A stretch of 22,622 nucleotides of DNA from JAFMIX01 sp031371425 (GCA_031371425.1 JANMJO010000190.1:1-22622), one strand, 5' to 3'; positions 5,943-12,923 are shown, counted from the stretch's first letter. A program made the numbers and translations. Notes: a model not told the origin generated them from the sequence alone.

Positions 5943-8579
5943 TCAGGTCAGGCTGCCGATGCGGCGCAGGCGCAAGGTCGGCTCGCCCAGCTTCCGCGAC
6001 TCGCCGAGGTCCACCGCGAATTCGGCGACCCAGTCGTTGTGCTCGGCGGGGTCCACGAGCATCTGCTGCACGCGCCAGGATTTTTTGTCCTCGGCGGGGA
6101 CGACGTAGGTGTGGCGGGCGTTGCGGGCGTTTGGTTCGAGGCAAATGCGTTCGTGGTCGGTGTGGTAGGCGTCGAGCGCGGCTTGAAGGCGGGCGGGAGT
6201 CCAGGGCTGGCCTTCGGCATCGTCGGGCGCGGCGAGTTGGGCAATGGCGGTTTCAAAATCGCCGATGACCAGCCCGCGCAGGAAGGTGAAGAGGCGGTTG
6301 CGAATCGCTGCGGTGAAGGCTTGGGTGTCGCGGGTGATGTCGGCGGCGGCTTCCTCAGCGCCGGGCGGGCGGACTTCCTTGGTTTCGCCGGGACGATAAT
6401 TCGGGTCGCGCATTTTCTCCCATTCGTCGAGCAGGCTGGAATCCACCTGCCGGATCATCGTGCCGAGGTAGAGTTCCATTTCGCGGAGTTGATCGTTCTT
6501 GGCGGTGTCGGGAACGGTTTGCGTGAGGACTTTGAAGACGCTGTTCAGATGGCGGAGCAACAGGCCCTCGGCGCGGTGGAGTTCGTAGAGCTTGATGTAG
6601 TCGGCGAAGGAGCGGAATTCCTCGAACATCTCGCGGGCGATGGATTTGAGGCGGATGTTTTCCTGGCCCACCCACGGATGGCGCGCAGCGAAGGCGTTGA
6701 ATGTGGAATAGACGAACTCGCGGTTCGGCTTGGGGTGCTCGCATTTTTCCAGTTCCTCCATGCGCTTGTCATATTCGACGCCTTCCATTTTCATCTCGGC
6801 CATCTTGCGGTCTTTGACCTTGTCGAGCTGCTTGCGCAGGATGATGGCCGGGTCTTCGAGAATGGACTCGACGAGCGTGAGCAGGACGAGCGCGTAATCC
6901 GGTGCGTGCGGGTCCATGAGCGGAATCGTCTCGAGCAAATAGAGCGACAGCGTCTGATTCATGGAGAAATCCTCCTGCAACTGGATGTTGACGCGGAGTT
7001 TTTGTCCAGTAGCAGCCGACGTAAGGAGGCTCTGAATGGATTCCGCATTCTGCACTCCACACTCAGCATTGGCAGTTTGAGCCTCCTCACGTCGGCTGCT
7101 ACGGGGATTGATGAACTCCACGATCTTTCTCTCCAGCAGCGAGCGGAACAGTTGCCACGCGCGCTTGGTGTGCGCCTCCTTCTGGCGCGGTGTCTCGTGG
7201 CAATCGCGGATGAGCCGCTGCATCGCAGCGCAGCCATCGCCGTCGCGGCTGAGCACGTTCAAGAGCATCGCGTGCGTGACCTGAAAGCGGGAGGTGAGTT
7301 TTTCCGGCGGCGCGGCGATGAGGCGGAGGAAGGTGTTCTTGTCCCAGTTGACGAAATTCTTTTCCGGCGGCTGGCGTTTGACGGACTTTTTGCCGTCGCG
7401 AGCGGATTTCTCCGCGAGCTTGAGATTCTCGACGACGTGTTCCGGCGCCTGCGCGACGACCCAGCCTTTGTCGTCAAAACCTTTGCGCCCGGCGCGTCCG
7501 CCGATCTGATGAAAATCCCGCGCGCTGAGGATGCCGGTCTTCTGTCCATCGAACTTGCAGAGCCGCGTGAACAGCACGGTGCGGATCGGCACGTTGATGC
7601 CGACGCCGAGCGTGTCCGTGCCGCAGATGACCTTGAGCAAACCTTTTTGCGCGAGCTGCTCGATTAGCACGCGATACTTCGGCAACAGTCCGGCGTGATG
7701 CAGTCCGATGCCGTGCCGCAGCCACTTTTTGATTTCCGGGCCGTAGGGGCTGGTGAACTTGAATCCTTCGAGCGTGTTGGCGATGGCGGATTTTTCATCG
7801 CGGGTGCAGACGTTGATGCTCGTGAAGTCTTGCGCGCTCTGGGCCGCCTCGAGTTGCGTGAAGTGGACGACATACACGGGCGCGCGACCATCGGCGATGA
7901 GGCTTTCCAGCGTCTTGGCCAGCGGCAATTCAGAATACGCGTGCGCCAGCGGCACGGGCCGGTCGGTGGAGGTGACCGCCACGGTCGCGCGCCCGGTGAG
8001 CCGCGTGAGTTCCTCTTCGAAAAACGCCGTGTCACCGAGCGTCGCGGACATCAGAAGGAAACGCGTTTGCGGCAACGTCAGCAGCGGCACCTGCCACGCC
8101 ACGCCGCGCTCGCGGTCGGCGTAATAATGGAACTCGTCCATGACGACGTCCTGCACATTGGCAGCCGCGCCTTCGCGCAAGGCGATGTTCGCCAGAATTT
8201 CCGCCGTGCAGCAGAGGATGGGGGCGTCGCGGTTCACCGAGGCATCGCCGGTGCTGAGGCCGACGTTGTCCGGGCCGAACTCGCGGCAGAGCGCCATGAA
8301 CTTCTCGTTCACCAACGCCTTGATTGGACAGGTGTAGATGGAGCGCCGGCCCTTGGCGATGGCTTGAAAGTGCAGCGCGGTGGCGACGAGGGATTTGCCC
8401 GAGCCCGTGGGTGTATTGAGGATGACGTTCTTCTCCTCGAATAATTCCAGGATGGCTGATTCCTGCGCGGGATAGAGTTGGAGCTTCCGCCCCTCGGCAT
8501 ATTCGAGGAAGCGGCCGAGCAACACATCATTGCTGCATTTCTCGTCTCGCGGAATCAGATCGTAAAGAGTCGCTGCCAC
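5943..8579 (-). CDS. Ski2-like DEAD/DEAH-box helicase with a C-terminal accessory domain (DUF3516-type)
   Basis: This is a superfamily 2 nucleic-acid helicase of 878 residues. Walker A TPTGSGKS is at 56-63, CPIKALVNEK at 84-93, a DEFH Walker B box at 148-151 and MSATLGD at 177-183. IGLHHAGLLPKYR belongs to the second RecA domain, and motif VI QIGGRAGRKG is at 358-367. The C-terminal 370 or so residues resemble the accessory region of bacterial Ski2/HelY-like helicases (LQEDFSMNQTLSLYLLETI). Residues about 493-524 are alien to the family: they are encoded by a 94-bp inverted-repeat element (separate entry), and the native sequence resumes at KLRVNIQLQEDF. RNA unwinding or turnover is the likely job, inferred from the family. 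It heads the helicase-ribH-rsmH unit. Confidence 0.92.
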   Translation of the reverse strand: MAATLYDLIPRDEKCSNDVLLGRFLEYAEGRKLQLYPAQESAILELFEEKNVILNTPTGSGKSLVATALHFQAIAKGRRSIYTCPIKALVNEKFMALCREFGPDNVGLSTGDASVNRDAPILCCTAEILANIALREGAAANVQDVVMDEFHYYADRERGVAWQVPLLTLPQTRFLLMSATLGDTAFFEEELTRLTGRATVAVTSTDRPVPLAHAYSELPLAKTLESLIADGRAPVYVVHFTQLEAAQSAQDFTSINVCTRDEKSAIANTLEGFKFTSPYGPEIKKWLRHGIGLHHAGLLPKYRVLIEQLAQKGLLKVICGTDTLGVGINVPIRTVLFTRLCKFDGQKTGILSARDFHQIGGRAGRKGFDDKGWVVAQAPEHVVENLKLAEKSARDGKKSVKRQPPEKNFVNWDKNTFLRLIAAPPEKLTSRFQVTHAMLLNVLSRDGDGCAAMQRLIRDCHETPRQKEAHTKRAWQLFRSLLERKIVEFINPRSSRREEAQTANAECGVQNAESIQSLLTSAATGQKLRVNIQLQEDFSMNQTLSLYLLETIPLMDPHAPDYALVLLTLVESILEDPAIILRKQLDKVKDRKMAEMKMEGVEYDKRMEELEKCEHPKPNREFVYSTFNAFAARHPWVGQENIRLKSIAREMFEEFRSFADYIKLYELHRAEGLLLRHLNSVFKVLTQTVPDTAKNDQLREMELYLGTMIRQVDSSLLDEWEKMRDPNYRPGETKEVRPPGAEEAAADITRDTQAFTAAIRNRLFTFLRGLVIGDFETAIAQLAAPDDAEGQPWTPARLQAALDAYHTDHERICLEPNARNARHTYVVPAEDKKSWRVQQMLVDPAEHNDWVAEFAVDLGESRKLGEPTLRLRRIGSLT
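7009..7102. repeat. Composite inverted-repeat element inside the helicase gene with a nested heptamer array
   Basis: The 24-nt arms at 7009-7032 and 7079-7102 are inverted complements with one mismatch. Between them, 7040-7074 is five 7-nt units (ATTCCGC, ATTCTGC, ACTCCAC, ACTCAGC, ATTGGCA). The whole element is translated in frame on the minus strand as helicase residues about 493-524 (SSRREEAQ at one end, SLLTSAATG at the other). A lone, more divergent copy of one arm lies at 20776-20799. Confidence 0.88.
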
Positions 8580-8794
8580 AGGGCGGTGACTCTACTCGCT
8601 GCCCGTGCGCGTGAGAAGAACGATGCGGGGGTTCGCGCTGAAGTCTGTAGCGGTCTGCGCGCCCAAAAAACTTGCCTCGTAGCAACCGGTCGTTTAACCT
8701 GCGGGCCGTTGATGAAGGCGTTTCCCGTCGGATGACGTCCAAGAATCCTGACAGGGATGCGCGGGGGCGGAAGACCTCATCAGCCTGCGGGTTT

Positions 8795-8869
8795 GCGCGG
8801 TTAGCTCAGTGGTAGAGCATTACCTTGACACGGTAGGGGTCGGAGGTTCAAACCCTCCACCGCGCACCA
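8795..8869 (+). tRNA. tRNA-Val (GAC anticodon), CCA encoded
   Basis: The cloverleaf is complete: acceptor GCGCGGT/ACCGCGC, D-stem GCTC/GAGC, anticodon stem TTACC/GGTAG with loop TTGACAC (anticodon GAC, reading GUC), variable GGGTC, T-stem GGAGG/CCTCC with loop TTCAAAC, discriminator A and encoded CCA. The length is 75 nt. Its 3' half (8825-8867) recurs at 10693-10735 with one mismatch in 43 nt, and in degenerate inverted form at 10601-10650. This marks the gene as an integration site. Confidence 0.96.
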
Positions 8870-9065
8870 ACTTCATTTCAGACTCTATCTTCTTGAGCTT
8901 CTCTTTAAGAACCCGCTCAAGGTTGGCGTCCAAAGATTCGTTAATAACCTCGGAAACATTGATTCCAACGCGGCTTGCGATGGAAAGCAGATGCTCGTTT
9001 TGAGGCCATGCCTGAAAGGAACGCAGTGATTTTCTCTTAGCCAGTGTTGGTGGTTTTGTATTCAT
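8820..9065 (-). CDS. Small ribbon-helix-helix-like protein whose C-terminus is antisense to tRNA-Val
   Basis: The 81-residue frame starts at the ATG at 9063-9065 (MNTKPPTLAKRKSL). The core SLRSFQAWPQNEHLLSIASRVGINVSEVINESLDANL, shown here as the pattern strand, helix, glycine turn, S-E-V-I helix, fits the ribbon-helix-helix DNA-binding fold of antitoxins and CopG-type regulators. A Lys/Glu-rich helix follows. The last 15 or so residues (GGGFEPPTPTVSR) are simply the antisense translation of the tRNA-Val 3' half, and the stop lies within the tRNA gene. The natural C-terminus was therefore probably replaced by tRNA sequence at integration. An upstream in-frame ATG at 9096-9098 is possible. No toxin gene is adjacent. 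Whether it is expressed is unknown. Confidence 0.6.
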   Translation of the reverse strand: MNTKPPTLAKRKSLRSFQAWPQNEHLLSIASRVGINVSEVINESLDANLERVLKEKLKKIESEMKLVRGGGFEPPTPTVSR

Positions 9066-9106
9066 AACGTAATGAGCGACGCCACTGCAAAAAACCATAA
9101 CGGAAG

Positions 9107-9421
9107 GTGACCTCGCCAGACGTGGGCGGCAAGGATGGGTGGTCTTGGAAGACGAGCGGGGTTCGGCGTGTGTTGTGGCGGTTGCCGGAGCTAATCAAAA
9201 ACTTGCAGGATGACCCGGAGACGCCGGTTTTCTTGGTGGAGGGGAGAAGGACGTGCCCGCTTTCCCTTGGGGAATGTCTCTATCAGTTCTACCGGTCACG
9301 CCGCCGGGAGTTCGGCTATGTGGAGCAGCTCGACCTTTTCCCCCTGCCTACACCCCGCCCCGCTGATAAAGACGCAGCAGCGGCCAACTGGGGACGTTGG
9401 TTTGTCCGGTTTCCCTCCTAA
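9107..9421 (+). pseudogene. Frameshifted fragment of a phage/plasmid Toprim-type primase
   Basis: The segment reads DGWSWKTSGVRRVLWRLPEL, about 12 residues of linker, then PVFLVEG. This matches the start of the Toprim domain of phage and plasmid primases, where the motif continues as VEGEKDV. Here the open frame continues VEGRRTCPLS. Shifting the frame at the run of G near 9239-9245 gives EKDVPAF directly, which shows a one-base frameshift at the catalytic glutamate motif. Only about 55 recognisable residues survive; no zinc finger, helicase domain or remaining Toprim acidic motif is seen. The open frame starts at GTG 9107 and ends at TAA 9419-9421, but its second half has no recognisable content. 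Confidence 0.7.
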
Positions 9422-9505
9422 AAACGCCGTAAACCAGGACACCGGGGCGGCGTTAACGCAAAACCACGAAAATGCCCGTCCCGGTGGAGTGTGGCGAAAT
9501 TGTCT

Positions 9506-9533
9506 TTTACAGGGCTGCTTGATGGGCTACATA
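9506..9533 (+). promoter_or_regulatory. Putative sigma-70 promoter of the antitoxin-toxin pair, leaderless
   Basis: TTTACA (9506-9511) and TACATA (9528-9533) are spaced by 16 nt, close to the consensus -35 and -10 boxes. The -10 box ends only 6 nt before the ATG at 9540, so transcription would begin at or very near the start codon, giving a leaderless mRNA. There is correspondingly no Shine-Dalgarno. Confidence 0.5.
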
Positions 9534-9539
9534 TAGCCT

Positions 9540-9773
9540 ATGCAGACGATTCGAGTGCCAAAAGCAAAGTTCAAATACAACATGAACCCATTCGTGCAAG
9601 AGGCGCGGGCGGGTAAAAACGTCATCGTCACCAATGACGGGGAAGATGAGTTTGTCCTGACCCCGTGCTTTCCTGAAGGTAAGCCACCCGGACTAACCAT
9701 CCCACTGGACGCAGCGGCTTATGCGGGAGTGAACCTAGATGAACCCGCCTTCAAATCATGGGAGGCCGAATGA
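9540..9773 (+). CDS. Antitoxin, Phd/VapB-like (type II toxin-antitoxin)
   Basis: The 77-residue protein has the layout of Phd/YefM-type antitoxins: a short N-terminal strand (MQTIRVPKAKFKYN), a helix (MNPFVQEARAGKNVIVTNDG) and an FVLTP strand, then an acidic C-terminal tail (NLDEPAFKSWEAE) that would wrap around the toxin. The stop overlaps the toxin start by 4 nt (ATGA), the usual translational coupling. It should neutralise the PIN toxin and bind the promoter as an autorepressor; this is inferred from the family. It is an apparently intact survivor within the decayed tRNA-Val island. Confidence 0.8.
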   Translation: MQTIRVPKAKFKYNMNPFVQEARAGKNVIVTNDGEDEFVLTPCFPEGKPPGLTIPLDAAAYAGVNLDEPAFKSWEAE

Positions 9774-10156
9774 AGGTTCTCTTGGACAGCGGCGTGTGGT
9801 GGAGCTACATGGGCAAATTGCCGATGAAACAGCCGTTGGCGGATTTTCTAGAGCACGATGTTACCGAATGGTGGCTATCCCCCTTATCTGTGGCGGAGAT
9901 GCTCTATAAGGTTAAGCACAAAAAACTACCCGCGCCCGGTCACGCCGCATGGCTGGAAGAGGCGTTGCGCGGTTTTCGAGTTGCTCCGTTTTCAATGGCG
10001 GCAGGACAGCAGGCGGGAGAATGGAGTTGGAAGCATAGAGATCCGGTTGACCGCAGCTTGGCGGCAATCGCCCTGACACAAGGACTAACACTCATCCACA
10101 CTGATACGGTTTTGAAGGAATTGCCGGGATTTCCTCAAGTTTATTTCGCTCGTTAA
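9770..10156 (+). CDS. PIN-domain ribonuclease toxin (VapC-like)
   Basis: The 128-residue protein begins at the ATG at 9770, chosen over an upstream in-frame ATG at 9758 because it gives the ATGA overlap with the antitoxin and starts the PIN strand directly (MKVLLDSGVWW). The four acidic PIN positions are visible: D6 (LLDSG), E43 (SVAEML), D91/D94 (RDPVDRSLAA) and D112 (IHTDTVL). VapC-family toxins are Mg-dependent RNases that often cleave tRNA or rRNA. All active-site residues are present, so it is probably active. Its stop overlaps the stop of the converging ATPase remnant. Confidence 0.87.
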   Translation: MKVLLDSGVWWSYMGKLPMKQPLADFLEHDVTEWWLSPLSVAEMLYKVKHKKLPAPGHAAWLEEALRGFRVAPFSMAAGQQAGEWSWKHRDPVDRSLAAIALTQGLTLIHTDTVLKELPGFPQVYFAR

Positions 10157-10449
10157 AACACTCGCCCCGCCAGCGTGCCGCCGGTGAGTCGGTTCTGGCT
10201 CACATAGCTGCCCAGGGGAAGGGCGGCGATTCGTTGGCGGTCTGCTCCGATTCTTTCCACCGTCCGCAGCGCGTCGGGCGATAGCAGTTTGAAGCTCACC
10301 AACTCCGTGGCCGCTCCCACGATGCTTTGATACACCAGCTCCGGCCTCTGCGTGTCCAGCACCACATGCACGCCCAGCTCTCGGCCTTGCTGCATCAGCC
10401 GCGCGAACTCGGGCGGAATGCTATCCGGCGCGCACGCCGCGCAGTCAGC
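10153..10449 (-). pseudogene. C-terminal remnant of a mobile-element DNA-translocase ATPase (HerA/FtsK/VirB4-like)
   Basis: Reading leftward, the frame gives PPEFARLMQQGRELGVHVVL, then DTQRPELVYQSIVGAATELVSF and finally LPLGSYVSQNRLTGGTLAGRVF before a natural-looking stop. The G-R-E-L-G and T-Q-R-P motifs are the late ATPase-core motifs of conjugative or phage-type hexameric P-loop ATPases. The frame is closed upstream by a TGA at 10450-10452, and no Walker A or B box is present. About 97 residues of C-terminal domain remain, so the protein cannot be a working ATPase. Like the Toprim fragment, it points to a former integrative element or prophage. Confidence 0.7.
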
Positions 10450-10492
10450 TCAACCGAATCCGGCAGCCGTTGGATTCTTCCCCCAGAAAATT

Positions 10493-10696
10493 ATGAATAA
10501 ATTCATGCCCTACCTCAAGACCGCCGCCACCGTCATCGTCATTCTCATCGGCTACAAATTCCTCGTGCAGCCGCATCTGCCCACGATTCAATTTTGGAGC
10601 TGGAGCGCGGTGAGGGAATTGAACCTCCGACCCATACCGTGTCAGGGTATGGGTCGTGTGCGAATTTTGTTCTTGCGGCAAAGGTCTCTCCTTTGA
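10493..10696 (+). pseudogene. Truncated small membrane protein running into antisense tRNA sequence
   Basis: From the ATG at 10493 the frame reads MNKFMPYLKTAATVIVILIG, then YKFLVQPHLPTIQFW. It has one membrane segment (about residues 8-26) and a Lys/Phe-rich edge, resembling small phage or plasmid membrane peptides. From residue 37 on, the translation (SWSAVRELN and beyond) is only the antisense tRNA-Val half at 10601-10650 and spacer. The original 3' end is therefore lost and the frame ends by chance at 10694-10696 (67 codons). Function unknown. Confidence 0.5.
10601..10650 (-). pseudogene. tRNA-Val 3'-half pseudogene, inverted orientation
   Basis: On the minus strand it reads anticodon stem ATACC/GGTAT with loop CTGACAC (GAC anticodon), variable GGGTC, a degenerate T-arm, acceptor 3' strand ACCGCGC, T and CCA. 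No D-arm or 5' acceptor strand is present. It forms an imperfect inverted repeat of about 40 bp with 10693-10735. It is either the scar of a second integration event or a displaced copy. Confidence 0.75.
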
Positions 10697-10735
10697 CACG
10701 GTAGGGGTCGGAGGTTCAAACCCTGCACCGCGCAC
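10693..10735 (+). repeat. Duplicated 3' half of tRNA-Val (putative attR of the island)
   Basis: It matches tRNA-Val positions 8825-8867 at 42 of 43 nt in the same orientation, from the anticodon loop through the acceptor 3' strand. The single mismatch is in the T-stem. A direct duplicate of a tRNA 3' end is the standard product of tyrosine-integrase insertion, so 8870-10692 is the probable integrated segment. Confidence 0.85.
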
Positions 10736-10760
10736 TGTTCCCTTCCGGATTGCACGATTT

Positions 10761-11870
10761 ATGACTGACCCACGTTACAAAAAACTGGCCTCTCTGCTGG
10801 TAAATTATTCCTGCGAATTGAAAAAGGGCGAGAGCGTCCTGATTGATGTCACGGACATCCCGGACGAGTTCACGGTGGAAATGATCCGCGCCGTGCGCGC
10901 TGCCGGCGCGACGCCGCTGGTGGATACCCGCCACTCCCGCGTGGGCCGCGAGCTGCTGCTCGGCACTGACGCCAAACGCGCGGCGCTGGTGCGCGACACG
11001 GAGTTTTTCCGCATGAAAAAGGTGCAGGCGTTCATCGCGCTGCGCGGCAGCCACAATGCGAGCGAGAGCGCGGATGTGCCGAGCGCCGTGATGCAGATGT
11101 ATTCCAAGACGCTGCGCCCGGTGCAGGATTATCGCGTGGACAAGACGAAGTGGGTGGTGCTGCGCTGGCCCACGCCGAGCATGGCGCAGGCGGCGAACAT
11201 GAGCACGGAAGCGTTCGAGAATTTCTATTTCGATGTGTGCACGATGGATTACAGCAAAATGGGCAAAGCCTCGCTGCCCTTGCAGAAGCGCATGGCCAAG
11301 GCTGACCGCGTCCACTTGAAAGGACCTGGCACGGACCTGACGTTCAGCATCAAGGGCATTGGCGCGAAGGAGTGCGTCGGTGATCGGAACATCCCGGACG
11401 GCGAGGCGTTTTCCTGCCCGGTGAAGACGTCCGTGAACGGCGTCATCCAATACAACACGCCGACGATTTACGCGGGCACGAAGTTTGAGAACGTGCGGCT
11501 GGAGTTCAAGGACGGCAAGATTATCAAGGCGACCGGCAGCAATTCAAAGAAGCTCAACGAGATTCTGGATACCGATCCGGGCGCGCGCTACGTGGGCGAG
11601 TTCGCCTTGGGTTTCAACCCCTACATCCTCGACCCGATGTGCGATATCCTGTTCGATGAGAAGATCGCCGGCTCGCTGCACTTCACGCCGGGGCAGGCCT
11701 ACGCGGATTGCGGCAACGGCAACAAGAGCGCCGTCCACTGGGACATGGTGCTCATCCAGCGGCCCGAATGGGGCGGCGGCGAAATCTGGTTCGATGGCGA
11801 ACTCATCCGCAAGGACGGCCTTTTCGTGCCCAAGGATTTGAAGCCGCTCAACCCGGCTAACCTGAAGTAA
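10761..11870 (+). CDS. M29-family metal-dependent aminopeptidase (AmpS/PepS-like)
   Basis: The 369-residue cytosolic exopeptidase removes N-terminal amino acids from peptides. Start 10761 (MTDPRYKKLASLLVNYSCEL) is chosen because the frame upstream only translates the tRNA copy. The probable metal ligands of the family are visible: E215 (PDGEAF), E280 (GEFALGFNP), H307 (GSLHFTPG), then H326 and D328 (SAVHWDMV). The length is slightly below the usual 400 or so. It lies just beyond the right boundary of the tRNA-Val island, so its native upstream region has been replaced. A strong hairpin follows its stop. Confidence 0.88.
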   Translation: MTDPRYKKLASLLVNYSCELKKGESVLIDVTDIPDEFTVEMIRAVRAAGATPLVDTRHSRVGRELLLGTDAKRAALVRDTEFFRMKKVQAFIALRGSHNASESADVPSAVMQMYSKTLRPVQDYRVDKTKWVVLRWPTPSMAQAANMSTEAFENFYFDVCTMDYSKMGKASLPLQKRMAKADRVHLKGPGTDLTFSIKGIGAKECVGDRNIPDGEAFSCPVKTSVNGVIQYNTPTIYAGTKFENVRLEFKDGKIIKATGSNSKKLNEILDTDPGARYVGEFALGFNPYILDPMCDILFDEKIAGSLHFTPGQAYADCGNGNKSAVHWDMVLIQRPEWGGGEIWFDGELIRKDGLFVPKDLKPLNPANLK

Positions 11871-11886
11871 CCACAGATTCAAAACA

Positions 11887-11920
11887 AACAGCCGCGCCGG
11901 AATTTTCCGGCGCGGCTGTT
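11887..11920. terminator. Bidirectional terminator between the aminopeptidase gene and lysR
   Basis: The 16-bp arms are perfect (AACAGCCGCGCCGGAA and its complement) with a 2-nt TT loop. The flanks are AAAACAAA on the left and GTGTTT on the right. It is centred between the two convergent stops (11870 and 11936), so it can end both transcripts. Confidence 0.9.
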
Positions 11921-11935
11921 GTGTTTAGAAAGAGT

Positions 11936-12820
11936 CTATCCCTCCTTCAGCATCGTGATGAACTGCTTCATCGCCGGCGAGAGGACCTTGTTCTTCTTGT
12001 AGATCGCGCCGAGCGGCCGGAAAAATTCCCCGTCCTCAAACGTCACGGCGGCCAGCGTCTGCTTGGCGACTTCCTGCGTGATGGTCGCCAGCGGCACGAT
12101 GGAGATGCCGGCGTTGATTTCCACGGCGCGCTTCACGGTCTCAACGTTATCGAACTCCATGGCAGTCTGGACTTCCACGCCGTGTTCCTTGAGAAGCTTG
12201 TCCAGCGCCTTGCGCGTGGGGATGTCCGGCTCAAACCCGATGAATTTTTGCCCCGCGATGGCTTTCATCTTGATCGTCTTGCTCTTCGCGAACGGATGCT
12301 GCGGATGGCAGATCAGCACCAGCGGGTCCTTGCGCAGCGGAACAATCTCCAGCTTCGGGTCCTTGGTCGGATACGCCACCAACCCCAGATCCACCACATT
12401 GCTCAGCACATCGTCATACACCTGGTTCGCCCGCCGGTATTCCACATGGACGTTCACCGTGGGATACATCTTGAGAAACTTTTTGATATACGGCGGCAAA
12501 TCGTGCAGGCCGATGCTGTAAATCGTCGTCACGCGGATCGTGCCGGAAATGATGTCCTTGATTTCCTGAAGCGTGTTTTGCAACGCGTCGTAGGTCTGGA
12601 TAATCTGCTTGCTGTAATCGTAAAGCACCTGCCCCTCACGCGTGAGACGGAACTTCTTTTTGCTGCGCTCAATTAGCAGCGATTTGAACAGCCGCTCCAG
12701 CGAACTGATCTGCTGGCTCACGGCAGATTGGGTGACTTCGTTGATCTGCGCTGCTTTAGTGAAACTTTCTGTCTCCGCCAGATCACAGAACATTTTCAGA
12801 CTTTCGATTTGCATGGTCAT
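11936..12820 (-). CDS. LysR-family transcriptional regulator
   Basis: The 294-residue regulator has an N-terminal winged helix-turn-helix at about residues 4-62 (LKMFCDLAETESFTKAAQ, then QSAVSQQISSLERLF). The linker helix and an inducer-binding domain follow, from about 90 to the end (TIRVTTIYSIGLHDLPPYI, GLVAYPTKDPKLE, AVEINAGISIVPLA). Start 12820 is preferred over the far longer open frame, which only shadows pyrE; the ATG at 12814 is a close alternative. It is divergent from pyrE across 103 bp, the usual layout in which a LysR protein controls itself and its neighbour. The effector is unknown. Confidence 0.92.
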   Translation of the reverse strand: MTMQIESLKMFCDLAETESFTKAAQINEVTQSAVSQQISSLERLFKSLLIERSKKKFRLTREGQVLYDYSKQIIQTYDALQNTLQEIKDIISGTIRVTTIYSIGLHDLPPYIKKFLKMYPTVNVHVEYRRANQVYDDVLSNVVDLGLVAYPTKDPKLEIVPLRKDPLVLICHPQHPFAKSKTIKMKAIAGQKFIGFEPDIPTRKALDKLLKEHGVEVQTAMEFDNVETVKRAVEINAGISIVPLATITQEVAKQTLAAVTFEDGEFFRPLGAIYKKNKVLSPAMKQFITMLKEG

Positions 12821-12837
12821 AGATAAAATCATATCTA
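12820..12837. promoter_or_regulatory. Putative operator for LysR autoregulation
   Basis: TAGATA (12820-12825) and TATCTA (12832-12837) form a perfect inverted repeat with a 6-nt spacer in an AT-rich island. It touches the lysR start codon and sits about 90 bp upstream of pyrE. The symmetry fits the partly palindromic T-N11-A boxes bound by LysR proteins, but the short arms could arise by chance. Confidence 0.35.
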
Positions 12838-12923
12838 ATTTTGAGTCAACCATTCTTCTAATAATCAACCCAGCCTCCCGTTTTCGCTTTGCTCTGCGCT
12901 CCGGTCTCTTACCATCCCGCGCC

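Noticed and set aside
5940..7667. 575-codon plus-strand open frame across the helicase gene
   Set aside because: The translation has no motif, while the minus strand encodes all helicase motifs in order.
9210..9536. 108-codon frame overlapping the Toprim remnant
   Set aside because: The composition is Arg/Ser/Pro-rich without family features; only a short stretch near the frameshift has meaning, already covered by the pseudogene entry.
10656..10760. Upstream start for the aminopeptidase
   Set aside because: The extra 35 residues (including DTVGVGGSNPAPRT) are translated tRNA sequence; the family start is at 10761.
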